This document shows, in pieces, positions 1 to 7,862 of a DNA stretch of 8,907 nucleotides (its first letter is position 1; each line of letters opens with the position of its first letter). This DNA comes from an uncultured Clostridia bacterium (GTDB taxonomy: Bacteria; Bacillota; Clostridia; Oscillospirales; Ruminococcaceae), in the NCBI GenBank assembly GCA_946613705.1, contig CAMOFU010000088.1, positions 1 through 8,907 on the forward strand. The letters are read 5' to 3'. Below the pieces are notes generated by a model. It was not told the DNA's origin. It searched no databases and saw only the letters and a list, made by a program, of their open reading frames with translations. The translations under genes were made by a program, and so were the position numbers.

Positions 1-3000
1 CCGCCCCCGTAAAAGGGCTTGTCCGGGCGCTTACCGGCTTCTCCGTACTCAAATGCAAAGACGGGAAACTGCCGTCAACACCGCCTACCCACGACTTAAC
101 GACCGTCTTGCCGTCCTCATAGACCTCGGTGTTGTTCAGACGCTGATAAGCTGCGGTATCGGCTGTTGCAGGCACAAATTCGCCGTTTTCAAGCCTGATA
201 TACTCCCATTCGGGCTTTCCCTCGGGCAGCTCTATAACGAGCCTTTTGCCGTCGGCGCTTTTAACGACCTTGATCGTGTATTCCTGCGTGTTCTCGGCAA
301 AGTGTGCAGGCGCTTTGGTCTCCTTCAGCGTATACGTTCCCTCGGGCAGACAGCTGAAAGCATACCTGCCTGCCGAGCCGCCGCTGACAGTCTGCACCCA
401 TTTTCCGTCCGACTCTGTCCATAAAGTGTTCGGCAGCTTGTTGACCGCATTTCGGATAACCGAGTCAAGGCTGCTGTCTGCCGTAAGCGTAAACTCTGCG
501 TCATCAAGAGTATCCTTTGTGATAGCATCGACCTTTTGCAGGGTCATTTCCGCAGCAGGGGTGTTTCTTATCTGATACTCCGTGCCCGCATTGACGGCAT
601 TTTCACCTGTGATCTTGAATACCAGATCTCTCGTTCCCGTGCTTGTGACCTCATACTCGTTGTTCACAGGCGGAAGATAGCCGTCGGAAACGACTGTTTC
701 TTTCAGCGTGTATGTGCCCTTTTCAAGGTTCTCGAACACTACATTGCCTTCCCCGTCGCTCTCGGCTTCGATATTATCATAGACAGTATTGTAAACAGAA
801 GTTCCGCTGAGTGTGAACTTTGTCCCGCCGATACCCTCACCGCTGAGAGAATCGACCTTTTTAAATTTCAGGTCGCCGTGATATCTCGGATCGTTTTTCA
901 GCGAGAAATTGCCCTGCCCATCAACTTCAATATCCTCATCGTCAGAATCGAAGTTCACGACGTTGCCGTCTTCATCGACAGTCAGCATCGGCGTGCCGTC
1001 TATTTTCAGGAACGTAAATGCGCCCTGCGGGTCGATCCTCACCTTTCTCGGTGTTGTATCGAGCAAATGACCGTCATCGCTGATGCTTTCGATAAGCTGG
1101 TATGTTCCGCGCTCCAGCCCCTTAAAGGTCACGATACCGTTGCCGTCAGAGACAAGCGTTTCGTTGTAGACCGTACCGTAATCGGAAATGCCCGACAGAT
1201 TGAATGTTACTCCTGCGACCGCTTCGTCCGTTTCGGCATCACGCTTGGTAAATTTTACGGTCCCCACCGTGCTGTACTCAAGCTGCGTATAATCGTAATG
1301 CGTATAGAAATAGGTCTTAACGTTTGCTGTATCAGGCGTAGCTGTAAAGGAACGGTAAATGTTATTGAAGGTCTTGGGTGTTTCAAGGAATACCCCGTTT
1401 TCGGGGTCTGCGTCCTCGGTGATGGCCACATTATCCGGTGCCTTCATTTTTACCGTAAAGGATAAGCTGTCCCCCTTCGGAAGAACAAAGTGCTCTCCCG
1501 TATATACGATAAATGCGGTGACCTCCGACAGGTCAACATTCGCGGGCTCCTTCAGGTCGTCGGCAACGTGCCAGTTTTGGGCAGTCGCATCGGCTGCTGT
1601 CTTTTCAGCTTCACTGAGACCGGCAGCTGCTGCTTCTGCTTTGGCAGTCTCTCCGAGTATCTTGTAAAGGATATACTTTCTGTTTTCAACCTCGGAATAA
1701 TTCGCATTGTCAAGGTCAACGGGCTCCGTACCCGTGTAGAGGATAAGCTTCAGGTCGCCCTTTGCAGCGCCCATTTTATCCTCTAAGCCTTTAAGGTCGA
1801 ACGAAACGACAGTGCCTTTCCAGTCGCGGTCACGTTTCAGACCCGAATTGATCGTTTGGCCGGTTTCCGCCACGGTCCTGTAGTTTTCGATCGAGTCCAG
1901 TATCGCTATATCCGTTGCTCTGGTCGAGGAATCGTTCTGCATACGAATGCTGTAGGTATATGTCTCGCCGTTATGAACGACCCCTGACTTTCTGTAAGTA
2001 GGGTCATTCTGTGTAGCTACCTTTTTATAGATACCCGACGAGGTGGGGAAAAGCGCAAGAATATCCTCGGTCGCTTCTGCATAGATAAATCTTTTGGCTG
2101 TTCCGTTATCCGGGTCAAGCCCCTTCATATATGCAGACATGGAGATCGCATAGTTTCCGCCGTCATCGGGATAGCCGTCGCCTATATCGGCATTGCCTGT
2201 CTGATATGCGACTGAATTGAGCGCGAAGGAACCGTAATCCTGGATATCCTCGTGAGAATGGACAGTAACGTAGGTCACTGTGTACGATGTGGTGCAGGGA
2301 GCATTTACTTTGATGATAAGCAGCTTCTTTCCCGAGCCGTTGTAATCATCTATCCTGTCAAGGACCTCAAACGAAGAGGGCGGGAGCGGTGTTGTCTTTG
2401 CGTTCACATCACCGTTGGCATCGGCATATACATTCACACTGCCCTCGATGATATCGCTGTGTGAGGGGAGAAGATCGTAGAAAATACCCGACTGCTGTGC
2501 AACAGGCACATTGTTGGCCAGCTCACCGTTTATCTCAACGCCGTCGGCAGTCTCGGATATCTTCGACTGCCATGCGAGCTTATACTGTCCTGCCAGCGTA
2601 TCATTGCTGCTGCGGTAGGTCTTGCCGTCCTGACCTGTGATATAGGTCTTCTCTCCGAGGGCTTTTTTGCTGATGTTCGATGTCCTGACTATATCAGCTA
2701 TATAGTCCGTGCCTGTCTTATCGGCATCAAGCAGCACCGTATCGCCGTTTTTTACCGTCCAGTTGCAGGTATTGTTTACAGCTGCTTTCTGTTCTTTCGT
2801 TGTGGGATTATCAACGATATCCTTAATGACAGGCTTCACAACGGAGGATGATCTCAGCGTTATGCTCGGCTTGGTCACCAGCTCAACATAGAAATATTTG
2901 TTCGAGGTCTTTATCTGATATCCCGTTATAACGGCATCATCGGCGAAGGTGATCCTGCTTCCTGTCAGCGAGCTTACAAGATCGTCTCTTTCTATCTCCG

Positions 3001-4930
3001 CGGCTTTTGTCAGCACGTTATAGCTGCCGACGCGCACAGGCGTTTCAGCCCCGTCAACATAAGCGTAGAACTCAAGCTCGTTCTGTGCTGCATCATCTAT
3101 ATACTCGTTGTCGGATCCTGCGCTGAACTCCATATTATCTGTATCATAGATATACTGCCTTACAAGATAACGGTAATCAACACTGTCGATCTTATAATCA
3201 TCTTTGCCGAGAGTTGTTACAACAGAGGTATCGTTTATATCCGATAATCTGAATGTTTTGTCTTCTAAGCAATAGTCAAGAGGCCTCTGACCGTAATAGT
3301 TGTCTGCTATATCCTGCGCAACGATCCTATGCATATCGAGCTTTGAAAGCGGAAGACTATAGCTGCTGCTTATCGTCCTGCTCTCGCCGTTCAGGGTATA
3401 GGTGTCGGAATCGGCAGTGAAGACATAGCTCCTGTTGCCTGCCGTAACAGTGATGGTACCGTTCTCGTTATCCGTGGTGACCAGTGAACCGATCTCGTCG
3501 TTAAGGTCTGCAATGGTCTTGCCATAGGCATGAGCCGTCGATCTCGTTTCATACTGCAATCCCGAAATGTCTTCGCCTTCCGCCAGCTTGTTCATTTCGT
3601 AGCTCGATATATTGCTCTTGTTTGAAACACGGCTCTTTCCGTTGTTGTAAAGTCCCCATTTGTCAGCAGTATAGCCTACATCCAAAGGCTTCCATTCGGG
3701 GTCTTTGAGCTCGTATTTAAAAGCGGCATTTCCGTTCTGCACCGTGGCAGCATCCTGCCCGTCGGCAGGGGTAAGTGTCACAGCTGCATCGTTGGTAGCG
3801 GAGTAGACCGCAGGCTTTTCCAGCTCGTCCAGAGCTTCGACCTCTGACCTGCTGTATCTCGTAAGGACATAATCCGTCCTTTTGCCCGAGGCAGTCAGCC
3901 CGCTGTCCAGACAGTTTTCAAAATCGCTTGTATAGACCGTGCTGCCCAGCTTTACAGCAGCGACTTCGCCGCTGATGCTTGTTCCGTTGTTTCCTGTGAT
4001 AGCTGTTGCGGTATCCTCCAGCTTGACAGAATACCTCTGCGTTACATCGGAAATGTCAGAAGTCACAGACCAGACAACATATTTATAGGTTGGGTCAAGG
4101 TCATCAGAAAGCCCCATTTTCTTTTTAGCTTCATCAGCGTCAATAAGCACTGCGTCGGCTTTCTTGACAGTTTTTGTTATTTTAGCGCCCGTGTCGATAT
4201 AGACAGGTATCTTTCTTGTGTCCTGCTCAAGTTTCTGCTTGGTATCGTAGTGCTCCTTCTCCCATGAAGCCAGTTCAAGATGTGCCGCGAACGGCTCGGA
4301 GCCGCCGAGGTCCTGATACTCCCATGTGTTTTTATTCATTACATAGGCGATAGGGAATTCATATACAACTCCCGCAGAAACAGGAGCTATATTATAAATA
4401 ACATAACAATGATCAGCTTCATTGTACTCATATACAAACTCATGGTCGCTTGCATACTGCTTTTCACCGTTCACCAGCTTGTATTCGAGCTCGCTTTCCG
4501 CAGGAACAGGCATCTCGACCGTATCTGTAGCACTCGTATCGCTCGGATCCTTGAACTTTAATATATGCTCGGGTATCGTTATCTTTATAAACTGCTTATC
4601 GGTCATTTCGCCGCCGTCGCTGCTGTTGCCTTCTCCCGATATCGACAGCTTGATGTTATAAACGAATTTATGTCCCGAATTGGAATTATCGGCCTTCCAG
4701 ACGTATACTCCGTCCAAAGCGGTCTGCCCTTTGGGCGCAGGAGAATCGGGCGTATAGGTGCCGTAATAGTCAGCACCCGCCTTCAGGTCGATATCGAACA
4801 CATTTATAGTATGTGCCGCCTCGGCACTTGAAGTAAGCGGCTCAAAGGGCACAATACTGCTTGTCATCAAAGCGGCTGCGGACAGTCCGCTGACAATTCG
4901 CTTTATTATGCCGCTGTATCTATTCTTCAT
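1..4930 (-). CDS. Giant sortase-anchored pilus adhesin with C-terminal Cna-B/SpaA-type repeats (3' end outside window)
   Basis: An open frame of 1643 codons runs from ATG at 4930 to the window edge; I translated it through without meeting a stop. Residues 1-39 look like a signal peptide (basic start, hydrophobic middle, likely cleavage after SSAEA). Residues about 40-1220 are beta-rich surface sequence that I cannot assign with certainty. Segments near 244-330, 684-830 (ending in the SGIFYDLLP phrase, 814-822) and 964-1020 (YKKV ... AILDSIEN) resemble Ig-like isopeptide or DUF11-type modules. Three SpaA/Cna-B-type domains follow, each with a possible isopeptide triad: K1229/E1281/N1346, K1358/E1411/N1456 and K1466/E1537/N1600. 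The last in-frame residues are SPFTGA (1638-1643), which fits an xPxTG sorting motif, so perhaps only 30-40 residues are missing. The protein is probably the tip or host/substrate-binding subunit. No von Willebrand MIDAS or Cys-Gln thioester motif was seen. The start overlaps the preceding gene by 11 bases. Family assignment is firm; ligand unknown. Confidence 0.9.
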   Translation of the reverse strand, partial: MKNRYSGIIKRIVSGLSAAALMTSSIVPFEPLTSSAEAAHTINVFDIDLKAGADYYGTYTPDSPAPKGQTALDGVYVWKADNSNSGHKFVYNIKLSISGEGNSSDGGEMTDKQFIKITIPEHILKFKDPSDTSATDTVEMPVPAESELEYKLVNGEKQYASDHEFVYEYNEADHCYVIYNIAPVSAGVVYEFPIAYVMNKNTWEYQDLGGSEPFAAHLELASWEKEHYDTKQKLEQDTRKIPVYIDTGAKITKTVKKADAVLIDADEAKKKMGLSDDLDPTYKYVVWSVTSDISDVTQRYSVKLEDTATAITGNNGTSISGEVAAVKLGSTVYTSDFENCLDSGLTASGKRTDYVLTRYSRSEVEALDELEKPAVYSATNDAAVTLTPADGQDAATVQNGNAAFKYELKDPEWKPLDVGYTADKWGLYNNGKSRVSNKSNISSYEMNKLAEGEDISGLQYETRSTAHAYGKTIADLNDEIGSLVTTDNENGTITVTAGNRSYVFTADSDTYTLNGESRTISSSYSLPLSKLDMHRIVAQDIADNYYGQRPLDYCLEDKTFRLSDINDTSVVTTLGKDDYKIDSVDYRYLVRQYIYDTDNMEFSAGSDNEYIDDAAQNELEFYAYVDGAETPVRVGSYNVLTKAAEIERDDLVSSLTGSRITFADDAVITGYQIKTSNKYFYVELVTKPSITLRSSSVVKPVIKDIVDNPTTKEQKAAVNNTCNWTVKNGDTVLLDADKTGTDYIADIVRTSNISKKALGEKTYITGQDGKTYRSSNDTLAGQYKLAWQSKISETADGVEINGELANNVPVAQQSGIFYDLLPSHSDIIEGSVNVYADANGDVNAKTTPLPPSSFEVLDRIDDYNGSGKKLLIIKVNAPCTTSYTVTYVTVHSHEDIQDYGSFALNSVAYQTGNADIGDGYPDDGGNYAISMSAYMKGLDPDNGTAKRFIYAEATEDILALFPTSSGIYKKVATQNDPTYRKSGVVHNGETYTYSIRMQNDSSTRATDIAILDSIENYRTVAETGQTINSGLKRDRDWKGTVVSFDLKGLEDKMGAAKGDLKLILYTGTEPVDLDNANYSEVENRKYILYKILGETAKAEAAAAGLSEAEKTAADATAQNWHVADDLKEPANVDLSEVTAFIVYTGEHFVLPKGDSLSFTVKMKAPDNVAITEDADPENGVFLETPKTFNNIYRSFTATPDTANVKTYFYTHYDYTQLEYSTVGTVKFTKRDAETDEAVAGVTFNLSGISDYGTVYNETLVSDGNGIVTFKGLERGTYQLIESISDDGHLLDTTPRKVRIDPQGAFTFLKIDGTPMLTVDEDGNVVNFDSDDEDIEVDGQGNFSLKNDPRYHGDLKFKKVDSLSGEGIGGTKFTLSGTSVYNTVYDNIEAESDGEGNVVFENLEKGTYTLKETVVSDGYLPPVNNEYEVTSTGTRDLVFKITGENAVNAGTEYQIRNTPAAEMTLQKVDAITKDTLDDAEFTLTADSSLDSVIRNAVNKLPNTLWTESDGKWVQTVSGGSAGRYAFSCLPEGTYTLKETKAPAHFAENTQEYTIKVVKSADGKRLVIELPEGKPEWEYIRLENGEFVPATADTAAYQRLNNTEVYEDGKTVVKSWVGGVDGSFPSLHLSTEKPVSARTSPFTGA

Positions 4931-5606
4931 TCTTATCTTCCTCCTCGTTCTTTTCCCGTTTGAAAAGGAATATAGAAATCACTGATAAAAGAGATATAAT
5001 AAACACCGATCTGAATATATGAGCTGAAATGCTGTTCCCGATGATAATGCTGTTGATAAAGCCTGTTATCGGGTTGCCCGTGCTGTCAGCTTCCTTCGGC
5101 GGTTCGGAGGATACTACAGGGGCGGGAGGTTCGGGTGTGCCGCCGTCGCCGAGCACCTTGTGCCTGAATTCGATCTTATCGGGCTTTTCATCGGTGCCTG
5201 CGGCTGTAGCCGAGACTGCATAGCGGAGCACGTCTGAGGAAACGTCCTCAACAAACACTGTAACATCATATTCACTTGAGTCATATTCGATCTCGGGATC
5301 ATCTCCGGGCTGCTCATAGACTCTGTAAACAAAGGTCCCGGGTTCGCTGATCTCTATTTCAAATTTCCCTGTGCCGTCCTCGGTCACCTCAAGAGTATCC
5401 GACTTGGGCGCGGGGGAATAATTGTTTTCGGATTCAATTTTAATTTTATAGGTATGTGCTTTGTCATCTGTAATATTCAGGCATGAAACGGGGATCTCGG
5501 CTTCGAGCGTAACATACGCCAAAGCCCTTATCTCATAAAAAGGCAAAACAAAACAGGAGAGCAAGCATATAGCCGTAAGGCATATCAAACTCCTCATTTT
5601 TCTCAT
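4920..5606 (-). CDS. Minor, basal-type pilin (FctB-like) with proline-rich tail and NPITG sorting motif
   Basis: A 228-residue secreted wall protein. Residues 1-30 form a signal peptide (basic start, hydrophobic run 8-22, end near IRALA). Residues about 32-150 form one FctA/FctB-type Ig-like domain, recognisable by the FVYRVYEQPG phrase (92-101) and the YDVTVFVED strand (113-121). A proline-rich linker (about 157-170) leads to NPITG at 178-182. A hydrophobic segment (about 197-215) and a charged tail rich in Glu and Lys follow. In S. pyogenes the basal pilin FctB has the same plan: one Ig-like domain, a polyproline tail and a wall-sorting signal. I infer that this protein anchors the fibre. 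Unlike the shaft pilin, it seems to lack isopeptide residues: the expected first-strand Lys region reads PVSCLNI and the last strand IEFRHK has no Asn. The gap between the NPITG motif and the membrane segment (about 14 residues) is long for a sorting signal. The ATG at 5606 has AGGAG nine bases upstream. Confidence 0.85.
   Translation of the reverse strand: MRKMRSLICLTAICLLSCFVLPFYEIRALAYVTLEAEIPVSCLNITDDKAHTYKIKIESENNYSPAPKSDTLEVTEDGTGKFEIEISEPGTFVYRVYEQPGDDPEIEYDSSEYDVTVFVEDVSSDVLRYAVSATAAGTDEKPDKIEFRHKVLGDGGTPEPPAPVVSSEPPKEADSTGNPITGFINSIIIGNSISAHIFRSVFIISLLSVISIFLFKREKNEEEDKNEE
4940..4946 (-). promoter_or_regulatory. Ribosome binding site of the giant adhesin, inside the preceding gene
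   Basis: GAGGAGG lies nine bases before the ATG at 4930. It is embedded in the codons for the acidic tail of the upstream small pilin, so the coding tail doubles as the translation signal. It fixes the adhesin start and implies translational coupling. Confidence 0.8.
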
Positions 5607-5615
5607 AAACTCACT

Positions 5616-5620
5616 CTCCT
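5616..5620 (-). promoter_or_regulatory. Ribosome binding site of the basal pilin, overlapping the sortase stop codon
   Basis: AGGAG sits nine bases before the ATG at 5606 and shares bases with the TAG stop of the sortase (5621-5619). Ribosomes finishing the sortase are therefore placed to restart on the basal pilin. Confidence 0.75.
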
Positions 5621-6326
5621 AATCATGTTTTCGATCGTTGATATAGCAGAATACAAGTGTTCTTGTCACGGAGTCGCCCTCCGCGCAGGTAGACAGCGCA
5701 AGGATACGCTGACCTGTATCTGCCGCATAAGTCTCACAATGCTCCTTGATGAACTGCCGTATGTCGCCCTCGCCGGGGTCAAATACAGCCTCGTCCTTTG
5801 CACTCGCTTTCATACTTGCGAATACAGTAAGCCCGTAGGTCTTTTCGGCATTTTTGCCGATAATCAGTGTTCCCGATGAATGGCTGTTCAGATAGGGCTT
5901 ATCCAGAAAATCGTCCAGCGCCCCGAACATCCGCCCGTATTCCATATGGTGTCCGTAAACGAGCGAATAATCATCGGTGAAGTCGGGTGCATTCCTGCTG
6001 TCGAGAAAAATGCTCCCCGACAGCGAATACATCCCGAAGGGATCGGTATTGAGGTATTTCACATTGTCCTTGCCCTGCATGACGGGATAATCAATGTTCG
6101 TGCCGTCAATGGTGATCCATGCGACCATATCATCGGATATGGGGGGTTCCTCATTCGCGGCATTGCCCTGACCCGGCTTGTATCTTGAAAGGTCGTTGCT
6201 CAGTGTGTGGCTGTACACATAATAATTATCGTACATACACCACATCACGACAAGCAGCACAAGCACCAGCACGATCAGAACAAGGCGCTCATAGAGGATA
6301 TTCATTGTTTTCCAGAATTTCAGCAA
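5619..6326 (-). CDS. srtB: Class B sortase (pilus-assembly type)
   Basis: A 235-residue membrane-bound cysteine transpeptidase. It cleaves sorting motifs between Thr and Gly and joins the Thr to an amine, here most likely a lysine of the next pilin. A short cytoplasmic N-terminus precedes one membrane anchor (about 14-30). The catalytic domain follows with YGHHM (124-128, catalytic His126), LSTC (211-214, Cys214) and TRTLVF (221-226, Arg222); these are class B positions. It lies 6 bases after the shaft pilin gene and 12 before the basal pilin. In the S. pyogenes FCT locus, a class B sortase (SrtC1, Spy0129) polymerises the FctA-type pilin, so the same role is inferred. The start is uncertain. 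TTG at 6326 has only a distant GAGG 14 bases upstream, while ATG at 6305 gives a protein seven residues shorter. I prefer TTG because FWKTMNILY before the anchor resembles the N-terminus usual in clostridial class B sortases. The weak start may keep enzyme levels below pilin levels. Confidence 0.93.
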   Translation of the reverse strand: MLKFWKTMNILYERLVLIVLVLVLLVVMWCMYDNYYVYSHTLSNDLSRYKPGQGNAANEEPPISDDMVAWITIDGTNIDYPVMQGKDNVKYLNTDPFGMYSLSGSIFLDSRNAPDFTDDYSLVYGHHMEYGRMFGALDDFLDKPYLNSHSSGTLIIGKNAEKTYGLTVFASMKASAKDEAVFDPGEGDIRQFIKEHCETYAADTGQRILALSTCAEGDSVTRTLVFCYINDRKHD

Positions 6327-6332
6327 GGCAGC

Positions 6333-7835
6333 TTATTCTTCCTCGGCTTTTCTGCGCTTGTTCCTGATAAGCAGATAAGCGATACCGCCGATCGCAGCCA
6401 AGCCGACTCCCGCAGGCGCAGCAACAGCAAGGATAACTCCTGTGGGGATCGTGCCTTCACGAGTGTTTGTGAAACCGGTGTGAATGTCTTTGTTGTCAAT
6501 AGTGCCGTTCGTGGGATCGGAAAGAGCATCATTGCCTTCCGTGCCGTCCCAGTTGAGAGTACTGAGAGCGTCAGTTATGCCGTTGGCGGCTGTGTAATCC
6601 TCAGCAGCTTCGGTTATTGTATAAGTCGTCTCTTTGGGAAGTCCCTGAACAGTGATATACTGACCGTGCTGCAGATAGTACTCAGCGGTGATCTTATAGG
6701 TAGTTACGGTATTAGGTGCTTCGCCCGTTGTCACAGTTTCGACCTTATAGCCGTTAGCAGCTATTGTCTTTGTCGTATCTGCGACCAGCTCGGCAGGATT
6801 TGTCTTGCCTGCATAAGCTGTATCGGTAGCAGAATTGGGAGAAGCGGGAACAGCGGTATCTGCCAGTGACAGGTCAACAGTCATCTTTGTGTTTTCTGCT
6901 GTGATATTACCGATGACCACTGTGTACTTGAAGTACTTGTCTCTTGAACCCTGATTGCCTGTTACGATCTTGCCGAAGGTCAGATCCTGAGAAGCATAGG
7001 CATTTGTATAGCTTGTGCTCTTTTCAACATTCCCGCCTGCTTTAGCAGGAGCATCATCGTGCTTTCCATCATAAAGAACATAGCCGGTAATAAGTAACTC
7101 CTTACCATTAACTGCCGTATATCCAGATGTGCTGCCAGCAGTTGCAGCTTCTTTAGCGGCAAGATACCCTGCATAATCCTCAACATATACATCGAGAGTT
7201 CTATAAGTACTCTGACCTGCTGTAGTTACCCCTATATCGTTTGTAACGCCCTGATTGGTGCCTGTTTCGGTTATAAGATAACGGTAAACACCCGGTTCTG
7301 TGAACTGCACTGTGCTGAAATCAAGGGTCAGTGTCTTTTTAGCATACTTCTCGTTAGCGGAGGTGTTATCCTGCCATACAACAGCTGTATCAGCACCGTT
7401 AGCACCTTCTGTTACTGTATTGGATGTATCACTCTGTGCAAATGCAACTACTCCTGCCGTAGCCGACCCTGTGTTTGCAGCATCATTTGCCTTGAAATCA
7501 AGTGTTCCGCTGGTCTGTGCTGTAACACCGTTGATAACAGCAAGGTTTGAATCCGATGCCGCAGTAATTACAGCTTTCTCATCAGCTTCGCTGTTATACG
7601 GAGCAATTGAGAAGTCAAAGCTGGCATTAGGGACATTTGCGTTAACGTCCATGACAAGATATTTGTCGATAGTGGTAGTATTCTGGCTTACAGGATTAGT
7701 TCCATCAGTAGCATTAGTTAAACCAGCAGTATACTGTGTCCCTGCCGCACTCGCCCCCAAAGGCATTGAAAGAGCCATAGAAGCGATCATTGCCAGCGAA
7801 GCCGCGCCGGCTGCGATTCGTTTCATTCTTTTCAT
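6333..7835 (-). CDS. Major (shaft) pilin, FctA/Spy0128-like, two isopeptide-type domains
   Basis: A 500-residue secreted pilin, taken to be the repeating fibre subunit. The signal peptide spans 1-30 (KRMKR start, ASA cleavage site). Domain 1 (about 56-280) has K58, E190 in YRYLITE and N278 in SYTNAY. Domain 2 (about 281-458) has K289 in LTFGKIVTGN, E409 in TYTITEA and N457 in FTNTRE. Each set matches the Lys-Glu-Asn arrangement that makes self-forming intramolecular isopeptide bonds in Spy0128. The C-terminus carries the sorting motif TIPTG (462-466), a membrane segment (about 467-490) and an RNKRRK tail. The motif resembles EVPTG of Spy0128, which is one residue shorter than classical LPXTG. 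K272, six residues before N278, could be the intermolecular linkage lysine, by analogy with K161 before N168 in Spy0128. The protein is longer than Spy0128 (about 340 residues), mainly through Thr/Ala/Asn-rich insertions. ATG at 7835 has AGGAGG seven bases upstream, the strongest ribosome site here, fitting an abundant subunit. Confidence 0.93.
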   Translation of the reverse strand: MKRMKRIAAGAASLAMIASMALSMPLGASAAGTQYTAGLTNATDGTNPVSQNTTTIDKYLVMDVNANVPNASFDFSIAPYNSEADEKAVITAASDSNLAVINGVTAQTSGTLDFKANDAANTGSATAGVVAFAQSDTSNTVTEGANGADTAVVWQDNTSANEKYAKKTLTLDFSTVQFTEPGVYRYLITETGTNQGVTNDIGVTTAGQSTYRTLDVYVEDYAGYLAAKEAATAGSTSGYTAVNGKELLITGYVLYDGKHDDAPAKAGGNVEKSTSYTNAYASQDLTFGKIVTGNQGSRDKYFKYTVVIGNITAENTKMTVDLSLADTAVPASPNSATDTAYAGKTNPAELVADTTKTIAANGYKVETVTTGEAPNTVTTYKITAEYYLQHGQYITVQGLPKETTYTITEAAEDYTAANGITDALSTLNWDGTEGNDALSDPTNGTIDNKDIHTGFTNTREGTIPTGVILAVAAPAGVGLAAIGGIAYLLIRNKRRKAEEE

Positions 7836-7842
7836 TAAAATT

Positions 7843-7848
7843 CCTCCT
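7843..7848 (-). promoter_or_regulatory. Ribosome binding site of the shaft pilin
   Basis: A perfect AGGAGG is placed seven bases before ATG 7835, in the 27-base gap after the signal-peptidase-like gene. It is the best match to the 16S tail in the operon. Confidence 0.85.
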
Positions 7849-7862
7849 GATAATTCTATTGC

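Noticed and set aside
536..1465. 309-residue open frame on the plus strand
   Set aside because: It lies opposite the well-supported adhesin frame with clear Cna-B motifs; the product has no recognisable domain and no ribosome site. It is an antisense shadow.
4280..4930. Thioester adhesin domain in the N-terminus of the giant protein, as in Cpa
   Set aside because: The few cysteines there (for example in DHCYVIY near residue 175) lack the typical Cys context and a matching Gln motif.
6207..6869. 220-residue plus-strand frame opposite the sortase start and shaft pilin
   Set aside because: Antisense to genes with catalytic and isopeptide motifs, and no ribosome site; a shadow.
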